DNA from: CAXRGH01 sp964230195 | GTDB taxonomy: Bacteria > Pseudomonadota > Gammaproteobacteria > Enterobacterales > Alteromonadaceae | Direction: 5' to 3' | NCBI GenBank assembly: GCA_964230195.1 | Contig: CAXRGH010000117.1 | Location: forward strand, 1-16,183 | Length of the DNA: 16,183 nt | Shown: positions 8,136 through 15,225 of the stretch, one piece after another | Numbering within the stretch: position 1 is the stretch's first letter | How the letters are laid out: each line of letters starts with the position of its first letter | The notes under the pieces: generated by a model | Seen by the model: only the letters and a program-made list of their open reading frames with translations | What the model was told of the DNA's origin: nothing | The model's database searches: none | Made by a program: the position numbers and the translations under genes

Positions 8136-9176
8136 TTGATATTTGATAAGCTAAAATCATTAGTAGTCCGTTATCTCACAAACATGCGCTGGTACACGAT
8201 TGTACTGGCGCTTGTTGTTTATGCACTTTCTAGCTGGTGCTTCCTTTATCTTGCTGGAGAGCATGCGCTCCTTCCAGTGCATGATTTTATTTACTGGCTC
8301 ATAGTAACGGGCTCGACTGTGGGATACGGTGATTACTCTCCCACTTCTGCATCCGGAAAGTACATTGTCGCATTGTATATTATACCGGTAGGACTCAGTT
8401 TATTTGCATTGATATTAGGACGTATCGTTGCATGGATTTCGCGTCATTGGCGCAAGGGGATTGAAGGTTTGAAATCACTCAATGTAGACAACCATATTTT
8501 AGTTATTGGCTGGAACCAAGAGCGAACGATGAATTTGCTTGAACTCCTGCTAAAAGAACAAGCCTTATGTGACACACCTTCACCAATTGTTTTGTGTGTT
8601 CGAGCTGACATTATCAATCCTAAACCAGGAGAGATTGAGTTTGTAAAAGTAGACTCATTTAATAAAGACTCATGCATGGATAAGGCCGCGATAGCTTCGG
8701 CTCGTGTCATCATAATGGATAATCCAGAAGACGACTTGACCATGACAACGAGCCTCTACGCACACCAACGCAACCCCGACAGTCACAAGATAGCCTACTT
8801 TAAAGATGAAAGTCTTGCTAAGTTATTAAACACTCATTGTCCCAACATTGAATGTACACCGAGTGTAGCCGTTGAAATGCTGGCAAAATCGGCCATCGAT
8901 CCTGGGTCAAGTTCGCTTCACTACAGCCTACTCAATGTTAAGAGTAGTGATACTCAATATTCCCTCATGATTGATAATTTAAATGCTGAGTTGACGGTGG
9001 AATCACTGTTTCCCCACCTCAAAAAACGGTATAAAGCGACCCTAATAGCCGTCAAAGATACAAGCAACAACATGGTTCTCAATCCTCCTCTAACAATGAC
9101 AGTGTCTAATGGTGATACTCTGTATTACATTGCAAGTAAACGTATTCACAATGTGGATTGGGAGGCAGTATGTTAA
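8136..9176 (+). CDS. Two-helix potassium-type ion channel with RCK/TrkA-N-like domain
   Basis: A 346-residue protein with two membrane helices (about residues 20-39 and 76-100) flanking a pore loop with the exact K+ selectivity filter TVGYGD (61-66). A cytosolic Rossmann-like region follows from about 118 (DNHILVIGWNQERTMNLLELL) and a second RCK-like part from about 270. The nucleotide loop reads GWNQER rather than GxGxxG, so ligand binding may be altered. Start: TTG at 8136-8138, three bases after the yjfJ stop, with AGGAAAG 7 bases upstream; an ATG at 8184 would remove the N-terminal segment and lacks this signal. The 3' end overlaps yjfK. Family knowledge supports a tetrameric K+ channel; selectivity and ligand are unproven. 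E. coli's yjf cluster, as I recall it, has no channel at this position. Confidence 0.9.
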   Translation: MIFDKLKSLVVRYLTNMRWYTIVLALVVYALSSWCFLYLAGEHALLPVHDFIYWLIVTGSTVGYGDYSPTSASGKYIVALYIIPVGLSLFALILGRIVAWISRHWRKGIEGLKSLNVDNHILVIGWNQERTMNLLELLLKEQALCDTPSPIVLCVRADIINPKPGEIEFVKVDSFNKDSCMDKAAIASARVIIMDNPEDDLTMTTSLYAHQRNPDSHKIAYFKDESLAKLLNTHCPNIECTPSVAVEMLAKSAIDPGSSSLHYSLLNVKSSDTQYSLMIDNLNAELTVESLFPHLKKRYKATLIAVKDTSNNMVLNPPLTMTVSNGDTLYYIASKRIHNVDWEAVC

Positions 9177-9835
9177 ATAAAGGAAAATCTTGGTTTAAAC
9201 GACTAATGGGTGACGATTCACAATCTATTTCAAACGTACCTGAAGTCATGGGATTGCATTTAGGGGGCTCGTTTGAAATAGACCGTCTAAAGTTGTCTAT
9301 CATTGAACCTCATCTAATGATCGAAAAAGCAGCAGCTTGCCACATCATTCAAGCGGTTGGCCAAGTTCAGTTAGATCACAACAGTCAAATTTTGCGGTTT
9401 TACACCGATGATGACGCCTTCCTCCAAGTTGTGATGGAAGGTGGTGTCGAAGAACATCACATTACCGATGTGAAACTTTGGTACTTTTACGATACCCGCT
9501 CGGTAGGCTCGGCATCACAATGGGAGCAACTACTTGATAATGGATTATCCCAACCCAGCTATCAACTCGAAGAGACCCTTTATCAACGTATTTGGGAGGG
9601 TGTTGACAATCAAAGCCCACCAGTTGCTATGACGGAAAAAACCTGGAGTGAGGGTGCAGAACCGACAACAACAGACCAATTTGTGATGCTTTACGAGCGG
9701 CAGGTGATGGATGATGAATATGAAGCCTTAATGCTCGCTGGAGAAGAAAAAATAATCGACAATCGAAAAGATCATTGTATGGTTATTAGTACAGGTTTTA
9801 ATGTCTCACCCGCTGATATTAAAATTAATGGATAA
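9170..9835 (+). CDS. yjfK: YjfK family protein (DUF2491)
   Basis: A 221-residue soluble protein resembling E. coli YjfK (DUF2491, about 219 residues). Characteristic parts are GLHLGGSFEIDRLKLSIIEPHL, the strand-rich middle (QVQLDHNSQILRFYTDDDAFLQVVMEGG), the WYFYDTRSVGS segment and LYERQVMDDEYEALMLAGEE near the end. It is predicted to be beta-rich and cytosolic, without a signal peptide. The biochemical function is unknown to me. I prefer the ATG at 9170, which has a strong GGGAGG site 4 bases upstream. It overlaps the last codons of the channel gene, so translation is probably coupled. An upstream in-frame TTG at 9158 is less likely. The gap to yjfL is 36 bases. Confidence 0.88.
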   Translation: MLNKGKSWFKRLMGDDSQSISNVPEVMGLHLGGSFEIDRLKLSIIEPHLMIEKAAACHIIQAVGQVQLDHNSQILRFYTDDDAFLQVVMEGGVEEHHITDVKLWYFYDTRSVGSASQWEQLLDNGLSQPSYQLEETLYQRIWEGVDNQSPPVAMTEKTWSEGAEPTTTDQFVMLYERQVMDDEYEALMLAGEEKIIDNRKDHCMVISTGFNVSPADIKING

Positions 9836-9871
9836 ATCATTGGAATAACACCAACACCCTAAGGACACATT

Positions 9872-10288
9872 ATGGATTTAGTAATTGAATCTCTCTCAGG
9901 TCTTGCAAACTTTGCCATCTACTTCGTCATATCCCTCGCTTTATTATTTGCCTTTAAGGTCTTATATGCGTTTGTTACTCCCCATGACGAGTGGAAACTT
10001 GTAAAAGAAGAAAAAAACACTGCTGCTGCCGTTGGATACGCCGGTGCAATTATAGGTTTTGCAATTGCATTGGGTGGAGCGGCAACTCACTCAGAATTCA
10101 TTCTTGATTTCGTGATTTGGGCAGTCGTTGCGTTACTCGCACAATTACTTGCATTCGCACTATTGCGGTTCACTTTTATGCCAGCAATCGCCCAACGCAT
10201 TGCTAATAACGAGCTTTCTGCCGGTGTTATGTTGGCTGGCGTTTCTATTGCAGTTGGTGTTATTAACAGTGCTTGCATGAGCTACTGA
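9872..10288 (+). CDS. yjfL: DUF350 inner-membrane protein YjfL
   Basis: A 138-residue protein with four predicted membrane helices (about residues 14-34, 51-70, 76-98 and 113-134). It contains two related halves: EEKNTAAAVGYAGAIIGFAIALGG near the middle is echoed by ANNELSAGVMLAGVSIAVGVINS near the end, the duplicated DUF350 unit typical of the YjfL family. The N terminus is acidic and hydrophobic, without a cleavable signal. The role of DUF350 proteins is unknown; they recur beside PspA-like proteins and polyamine- or glutathionylspermidine-related enzymes. The ATG at 9872 has AAGGA about 7 bases upstream. The stop overlaps the ribosome-binding site of the next gene. Confidence 0.92.
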   Translation: MDLVIESLSGLANFAIYFVISLALLFAFKVLYAFVTPHDEWKLVKEEKNTAAAVGYAGAIIGFAIALGGAATHSEFILDFVIWAVVALLAQLLAFALLRFTFMPAIAQRIANNELSAGVMLAGVSIAVGVINSACMSY

Positions 10289-10296
10289 GGTGGACC

Positions 10297-10896
10297 ATGA
10301 AAAATAGCACTATGAAACGCTCTCGCTTTATCAATCTTGGGCGGATGAAAAAGTCAGCTTCGCTAGCCCCGATTGCTGCTTCGTTATTACTGGTGGGTTG
10401 TGGCGAAGAAAAAGAAGTCGCGAATATTTATACCACGCTAGATGACTGTATTTCTGATAACCCAAATGCGGTTAGCCAATGTACAACAGCATACGAATCC
10501 GCACTAGAAGAAGCCAAGCGCACAGGTCCAAAGTTCGCCTCAATGCGTGATTGTGAGTATGATTTTGGCGCCAATCAGTGCCAGCGTGTTCAATCTGGTT
10601 CGTCCTCATTTTTTATGCCGTTTATGGCTGGCTACATGCTAAGTAGCTTAATGTCACCGAACTATTATTCACAGCCCCTTTTCACATCATATTCTCGCTA
10701 TTCTCCGTATCGCTACAATTGGATGGGCGCTGACGGACGATATTACGGAGATTTAAGATACAAACGCGTCAAGGTTTCAAAATCGGCATTCAAACCTAAG
10801 CCAGCGGTCGTAAGAACCATGAAACGTGGCGGTTTTGGCAGTACTGCAAAAGCCAAATCCAGTTGGGGTAGTTCTCGCTCCGGTTGGGGTGGATAA
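10297..10896 (+). CDS. ygiB: YgiB/YjfM-like lipoprotein (DUF1190)
   Basis: A 199-residue lipoprotein-like DUF1190 member. A basic N-terminal stretch precedes a hydrophobic segment ending in the lipobox LVGC (Cys at about residue 35), after which GEEKEVANIYTTLDDCISDNP begins the mature domain. The paired-Cys segments (DDCISDN, QCTTAY, MRDCEYDFGANQC) and SSFFMPFMAGYMLSSLM resemble YgiB as I remember it. The C-terminal part is rich in Ser, Gly, Trp and basic residues (GGFGS, SSWGSSRSGWGG). I chose the ATG at 10297 because GAGGTGG lies just upstream; ATGs at 10312 or 10345 would shorten the leader, and the 10345 start would give a textbook lipoprotein signal. Paralogues YgiB and YjfM cannot be told apart firmly here. 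Function unknown; it is conserved next to YgiC/YjfC. Confidence 0.88.
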   Translation: MKNSTMKRSRFINLGRMKKSASLAPIAASLLLVGCGEEKEVANIYTTLDDCISDNPNAVSQCTTAYESALEEAKRTGPKFASMRDCEYDFGANQCQRVQSGSSSFFMPFMAGYMLSSLMSPNYYSQPLFTSYSRYSPYRYNWMGADGRYYGDLRYKRVKVSKSAFKPKPAVVRTMKRGGFGSTAKAKSSWGSSRSGWGG

Positions 10897-10899
10897 TCA

Positions 10900-12063
10900 G
10901 TGTTTCGACAAACGATTCGTCCTCGTAGCGATTGGAAAGAAAAAGCAAACGACTATGGCTTTCATTTTCACACTATGTACGGTGAGGCCTACTGGGACGA
11001 ATCCGCCTTTTATCAATTTACACTTCCGCAAATTGAAGACCATATTGAAGCGCCCACGGAAGAGATCCATCAGATGTGTTTACACGTGGTTGATAAGGTT
11101 GTTGCTGATGACGAATTGCTCAAAAAATTCTGCATCCCTGAACACGCATGGGATACCATATTAAACTCTTGGAGACAGAAAGATCCGAGTTTGTATTCCC
11201 GTTTAGACCTAGCATACGATGGGAAAAGCCCAGCGAAACTTCTTGAAAATAACGCTGACACACCAACAAGCCTTTATGAAACCGGCTTTTGGCAATGGTT
11301 GTGGTTAGAGGATTGTGTCAACTCCGGCAGTATTTCACGACATGCAGATCAATTTAATTCATTACAAGAAAAATTAATACAGCGGTTCCATAACATTGGC
11401 GAACATTACGGTATCAACAATCTGCATTTTGCTTGTTGTAAAGACACAATAGAAGATCGAGGAACGGTTCAATATCTTCAGGATTGTGCCCGAGAGGCAG
11501 GACTGTCCAATACCTTTGTGTTTGTCGAAGATATTGGTTTGAGTCAAGAAGGCTTTTTTTCTGATCAATACGATCGCCCCATCAATACCTTATTTAAACT
11601 CTATCCTTGGGAGTTTATGTTTGAAGAATCCTTTGGCGCTCACATTGAAAGTAGTGAGACTCATTGGCTTGAGCCTCCATGGAAAGCAATTATCTCCAAC
11701 AAAGCGATTTTAGCCGAGCTGTGGCGTTCTTTCCCTAATCACCCCAACCTTTTGCCCGCGTGGTTTGAAAGTGACACGCCACTTGATGGGGTTGATCATG
11801 TGGTTAAAAAGCCGCTGTTTTCTCGGGAAGGCGCTAATATTAGTATTCACAATAAGGGCGAGTTAACTTCTCATGCTGATGGTCCTTATGGCGCAGAAGG
11901 TTACATTCTTCAAGGGTATTCCCCGTTACCCGTGCTTTCGGGTAATCACACCGTAATTGGCTCATGGTTGGTCAATGACCAAGCGGCTGGCCTGTCAATA
12001 CGTGAAGATTCATCTCCCATTACTCAAGATATGTCTCGCTATTTACCACATATCATTATTTAA
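10900..12063 (+). CDS. ygiC: YgiC/YjfC family ATP-grasp ligase (glutathionylspermidine synthase-like)
   Basis: A 387-residue protein homologous to the synthetase half of glutathionylspermidine synthase. Motifs include HTMYGEAYWDE (about residues 25-35), KLLENNADTPTSLYETGFWQW, CKDTIEDRGTVQYLQDC, LFKLYPWEFMFEE, WLEPPWKAIISNKA, FPNHPNLLPAWF, the ATP-grasp lysine strand KKPLFSREGANISI and the C-terminal ITQDMSRYLPHII. These resemble E. coli YgiC more than YjfC as I recall both. The amidase half of the bifunctional enzyme is absent, as usual for this family, and spermidine need not be the substrate; it probably forms an amide bond using ATP. The start is GTG at 10900, three bases after the ygiB stop, with GGGGTGG about 7 bases upstream inside ygiB. 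It is the penultimate gene of the operon. Confidence 0.93.
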   Translation: MFRQTIRPRSDWKEKANDYGFHFHTMYGEAYWDESAFYQFTLPQIEDHIEAPTEEIHQMCLHVVDKVVADDELLKKFCIPEHAWDTILNSWRQKDPSLYSRLDLAYDGKSPAKLLENNADTPTSLYETGFWQWLWLEDCVNSGSISRHADQFNSLQEKLIQRFHNIGEHYGINNLHFACCKDTIEDRGTVQYLQDCAREAGLSNTFVFVEDIGLSQEGFFSDQYDRPINTLFKLYPWEFMFEESFGAHIESSETHWLEPPWKAIISNKAILAELWRSFPNHPNLLPAWFESDTPLDGVDHVVKKPLFSREGANISIHNKGELTSHADGPYGAEGYILQGYSPLPVLSGNHTVIGSWLVNDQAAGLSIREDSSPITQDMSRYLPHIII

Positions 12064-12075
12064 GGACGTCTAACC

Positions 12076-12630
12076 ATGCAAAAATTGAGTACCGCCAACA
12101 CGCTCAAATATTTACTGATTGTACTTGCTTCAGTTGAGGTTATTAACCTGTTGACTGGCCGCTGGTTAACCGCTTTAGGGATCTATCCAAGAGAACTCGC
12201 TGGATTGATTGGTGTTGTCGCGGCACCCTTCATTCATGGTAGTTTAGGGCACTTTTTCGCGAATATCATTCCCCTCTGTGTCTTCACATTCTTGTTAATG
12301 CAATTCAATCGTGAACGTTATTTTCAGATTACGGTATTTTTAGTGGTTACCACGGGGCTACTTGTGTGGATACTCGCTCGTTCTTCTTTTCATGTGGGCG
12401 CCAGTGGACTTATCTATGGCTATTTTTCTTATTTATTGGTGGCTGGTTTCTATAGTAGACGTTTCCTGCCAACACTAGCCAGTATCTTCATTGGACTATT
12501 TTATGGTGGAATGATTTTTGGTGTTCTACCGCTTCATAGCTATATCTCTTGGGAATCCCATTTGTTTGGATTTATTATGGGCTTAATAGCCACTCGAGTA
12601 TTCCCACTGCACCAAACATCAACCAGCTAA
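12076..12630 (+). CDS. Rhomboid family intramembrane serine protease
   Basis: A 184-residue, mostly hydrophobic protein with about six membrane helices, the minimal bacterial rhomboid core. The active-site set is complete: HGSLGHFFAN with His59 and Asn63 (oxyanion-hole pair), GASG (108-111) with nucleophile Ser110, and SHLFGF with catalytic His162. There is no extra cytosolic domain as in GlpG. It is expected to cleave membrane helices within the inner membrane. The ATG at 12076 lies 12 bases after the ygiC stop with AAGGA upstream, so it belongs to the operon. Its 3' end converges on the sulfatase gene with an 18-base gap and no clear terminator. Substrates cannot be told from sequence; neighbouring membrane or lipoproteins are candidates by inference. 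Confidence 0.93.
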   Translation: MQKLSTANTLKYLLIVLASVEVINLLTGRWLTALGIYPRELAGLIGVVAAPFIHGSLGHFFANIIPLCVFTFLLMQFNRERYFQITVFLVVTTGLLVWILARSSFHVGASGLIYGYFSYLLVAGFYSRRFLPTLASIFIGLFYGGMIFGVLPLHSYISWESHLFGFIMGLIATRVFPLHQTSTS

Positions 12631-12648
12631 TCAGACAATAAAAATCTA

Positions 12649-14331
12649 TTAATTCCAATTCGTATCAATCACTTTTTGAATGTGAGGGTAGCGGTTAGCG
12701 TCATCCTCACCAATTGCCATACGTTCAGTCGCTAGTCGTCTCTTCAAACTTCTGATAATAGATTGATAACTTGGGTCATTGTATCGGTTAATGCGTTCTT
12801 CGGGATCTATCGCTAGATCGTAGAACTCCCAAGCGACTGGAGTCTCCACCAAGTATTGGCTCGGTACTCTATTCTGCTTTTTGTTTTTTCGCTTAGCTTT
12901 CGCCTTTGATTGCTTTTTGAGGCTAGCTTCCGCATAGCTCACTTTACTATCTTCATTCCCTTCCCCTTGATGATAATGTCTACCATAGTAGAAAATGAGT
13001 TTGTAACGATCATCACGAATGCCAAAATGCGCAGGATTATAATGATGCATCATATGACTCCAATAGCGGTAATACGTCACCTCTCGTTGAGAATCAAATG
13101 GCTTTCCTTCAAGCGCCGCAGAAAAATCAAATCCTTGCATACGGCTTGGCGATGCCTGTGCGCCCGCAAGGGAAAGAATGGTTGGCGCAAAATCAGTATT
13201 ATTGATAATAACGTCACTCGAGTTGACTTGCTGTTTACGAGGGTCATAAATGATCAAAGGCATACGAAGAGACTCTTCATACATCCAACGCTTATCGATA
13301 AGATCATGCTCTCCCAGCATAAATCCCTGATCACTGGTATAAATAACGATGGTGTTTTTATCCAAACCATTGGCCTTCAGATAGTCCAATAGACGTCCTA
13401 TGTTATCGTCAACACCTTTAACAGCCCTTAAATATTTTTTTAAATAGGCTTGATAGGCAGCTTTAGTGCGAGCATCACCTGACAATTCAGACTTAAACCG
13501 TATATTCTTCTCAATCGAACGTGGATGACGCTGAGAGACCGATGACCCTATCACGTTGCGTAAAGCATCGTCTTTTCCCCGAGTCGCCTCAGATCCCCAT
13601 TGAGGGTCGTCCAATAACGATGCAGGCTCAGGAATAGTTTCATTAGCGAGGTAATGATTATATCTTGAGTGATGTGTAAACGGACCATGGGGTGCCTTGA
13701 AGTGATGCATCAGGAAGAATGGCTTTTGTTTGTTTTTCCGTTGCTTTAACCAATGAAGGCTGCGATCAGTAATAACATCTGATGAATGCCCTTTATATTT
13801 CACTGCATTGTGTGGCCAATCCCCGGCGCTATTTGAAAATAAGGTAGGATCGTTATAGTCTCCCTGACTTTCTAATACTTCATAATGGTCAAATGCACCT
13901 GGCTCCGAACGGATATGCCATTTACCAATGACAGCAGTCTCATAGCCTAACGATGACATTGATCTTGGAAGGTACTGTTGGTCAGCAGGTAATTTTGCGC
14001 CAAGCGATAATGCGCCGTTTATATGACTGTATTGCCCAGTTAAAATCGTCACTCGACTCGGTGTGCAGATGGAGTTTGTAACAAAAGTATTGGTGAACAA
14101 AGTCCCATCTTTCGCCAGCGCATCCAGTATGGGTGTTGGATTTAACGACGCTAGCCTTGATTGATAAGCACCAATTGCAGTGGCCGCATGGTCATCACTC
14201 ATGATCAACAAAATATTTGGCTTTTCGACAGTGTTCTGGACTGACTTATCAGCACTGATGGCGTGAGATTGCCAAAATGATAAAAGACTTAACGCCGCTA
14301 GGATGGTAAGTCGTTTAAATAGCACATCCAT
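12649..14331 (-). CDS. Secreted S1-family sulfatase (formylglycine-dependent)
   Basis: A sulfatase of about 560 residues that would hydrolyse sulfate esters, probably of a polysaccharide or glycan, outside the cytoplasm. An N-terminal signal peptide (MDVLFKRLTILAALSLLSFW, cleaved near SHAISA) is followed by NILLIMSDDH (metal-binding Asp at about 46-47), CTPSRVTILTGQ with the cysteine (about 89) converted to formylglycine, GKWHI, KAPHGPF (about 213-219), YTSDQGFMLGEHDLIDKRWMYEESLRMPL (metal site about 331-335) and a C-terminal sulfatase subdomain ending DPEERINRY. I start at the ATG at 14329-14331, which puts the signal peptide first and has AAAGAGA upstream; an ATG at 14400 would add 23 residues before the signal. 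A Lys/Arg-rich stretch (12868-12918) is unusual. No maturase gene or other polysaccharide gene is nearby. Substrate and subfamily are not assigned. Confidence 0.93.
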   Translation of the reverse strand: MDVLFKRLTILAALSLLSFWQSHAISADKSVQNTVEKPNILLIMSDDHAATAIGAYQSRLASLNPTPILDALAKDGTLFTNTFVTNSICTPSRVTILTGQYSHINGALSLGAKLPADQQYLPRSMSSLGYETAVIGKWHIRSEPGAFDHYEVLESQGDYNDPTLFSNSAGDWPHNAVKYKGHSSDVITDRSLHWLKQRKNKQKPFFLMHHFKAPHGPFTHHSRYNHYLANETIPEPASLLDDPQWGSEATRGKDDALRNVIGSSVSQRHPRSIEKNIRFKSELSGDARTKAAYQAYLKKYLRAVKGVDDNIGRLLDYLKANGLDKNTIVIYTSDQGFMLGEHDLIDKRWMYEESLRMPLIIYDPRKQQVNSSDVIINNTDFAPTILSLAGAQASPSRMQGFDFSAALEGKPFDSQREVTYYRYWSHMMHHYNPAHFGIRDDRYKLIFYYGRHYHQGEGNEDSKVSYAEASLKKQSKAKAKRKNKKQNRVPSQYLVETPVAWEFYDLAIDPEERINRYNDPSYQSIIRSLKRRLATERMAIGEDDANRYPHIQKVIDTNWN

Positions 14332-14400
14332 ATGAATTTCTCTTTCGGTAAGAATTAACAAGACGTTAACAGAATCAATTTGAACACTCCACGAGTACAT

Positions 14401-14787
14401 GAGTGATTTACGTAGAAATTACATTTTAGCTAATTAAATAAAAAGGCGTGCCAGAAGCAAGGCATTAACCCTAAAAGGGGAATATCACTAAGTTAGAGAG
14501 ACAAAGGTCGGATTTAATCTGACTGGCATAGACAGTACTTTAAGCAATCAGAATGTCTAGAATATATTTTCTAGGCATTTTTTTGCTCATTTGGCAGTCT
14601 GTTAAGTAACTTATCGCTTTTATGCCTGTTTTTTAGCGGTGTATAACATTTAATGATTTTGTAAATTCAATAACCCAGGAAGATGCAAAAAGTGCATATT
14701 AGCTGAAGAATGACCGACCGTTTCGTGCCAGTTACCGCCGTTCAGTGACTAAACTGCAAACCTTTTAGCTTACGAAAAAAGCCGATC
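14401..14787. other. Intergenic stretch upstream of the sulfatase gene, no gene seen
   Basis: No credible coding region on either strand. It must hold the sulfatase promoter; a weak minus-strand candidate is TTGCTT followed 16 bases later by TTTAAT near 14430-14460. It also contains the orphan plus-strand terminator listed separately, a GTATAAC motif near 14640, a short ATGCA/TGCAT inverted repeat near 14690, and a CTGAA/TTCAG-flanked GC-richer block at about 14703-14747 whose function I do not recognise. Confidence 0.5.
14552..14584 (+). terminator. Intrinsic terminator without an obvious gene
   Basis: AATGTCTAGAA (14552-14562) pairs with TTCTAGGCATT (14569-14579), an 11-bp stem with one G-T pair and a 6-base loop. 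A run of seven T follows (14578-14584). It is oriented for a plus-strand transcript, but the sulfatase gene upstream is on the minus strand. It may end a small RNA or be the remnant of a lost gene. Confidence 0.65.
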
Positions 14788-14891
14788 GGTAACGCCTCAA
14801 TATGGGGCGAATTAAGCTTGGCTAAAATTAGCGAATAATGCGCGTCAGCCAAACTTTAGACGTCCCATCCAAAATTGCCTTGTTATATGCC
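14788..14891 (+). other. attC-like (integron cassette recombination site) hairpin
   Basis: About 104 bases fold into a long imperfect hairpin. The outer TAAC (14790-14793) pairs with GTTA (14882-14885), CAAT (14798-14801) with ATTG (14874-14877), ATGGGGCG (14802-14809) with CGTCCCAT (14861-14868), TTGGCT (14818-14823) with AGCCAA (14847-14852), and GCG (14831-14833) with CGC (14841-14843). The order AACGCCTCAA...GGGG...GTCCCAT...TTGTTAT resembles the Vibrio VCR type of attC site as I remember it, and TTGTTATATGC at the right end looks like the R' core. The core is not a perfect GTTRRRY, and only one copy is seen. Confidence 0.5.
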
Positions 14892-15102
14892 GTTTTCAAT
14901 AAGTACAAATTTAATAAGGCACAACAAAAGCAAAGCTAAAGAGATTTTAAACGTTAACTTGTATCTTTGAGCTGGTGTATTTGCACTTTGTGTATAAATT
15001 AAAAAGTCTTTTGGGGTGTTGGTCAACATTATACTATGGTTGTAATGTCAGGTTTGCATGGTGATATTGCCTTTTTAAATGATCGGTTTCATGGAGGAAA
15101 CG

Positions 15103-15225
15103 CTAAATTTGCCGCCGTCCCGTACTATTCATTCTCTCTACGCTACTTTTCAGTGCTAATGGGTTGGCACCGAAAACACCGACAAAAAAACAGGCAACAA
15201 CGATCAATAAAGGCAGATGACTCAC
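15103..15225 (-). CDS. Possible 40-residue membrane peptide (doubtful)
   Basis: From a GTG at 15223-15225 the minus strand encodes 40 residues. They begin with SHLPLLIVVACFFVGVFG, a plausible single membrane helix, and end in a basic tail (VERMNSTGRRQI). No ribosome-binding site is visible, and a stop lies eight codons upstream in frame. It could be a small membrane protein, a fragment of a degraded gene, or chance. The opposite strand is also open here (15036-15239) but encodes nothing recognisable. Confidence 0.15.
   Translation of the reverse strand: MSHLPLLIVVACFFVGVFGANPLALKSSVERMNSTGRRQI

Noticed and set aside
8184..8186. ATG as alternative start of the ion channel
   Set aside because: The TTG at 8136 has a well-placed AGGAAAG site and is directly linked to the yjfJ stop.
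12910..13392. 160-codon plus-strand open frame opposite the sulfatase
   Set aside because: Lies wholly within the clearly conserved sulfatase gene on the other strand; its sequence is an artefact of that coding strand.
14690..14760. Possible second attC or dispersed repeat near GACCGACCG
   Set aside because: Only a 5-base inverted pair (CTGAA/TTCAG) and no core sites; no second copy in the window.
14640..14887. GTATAAC near 14640 paired with GTTATAT at 14882-14888 as one attC
   Set aside because: The distance of about 245 bases is longer than ordinary attC sites; the inner hairpin from 14788 explains the right end better.
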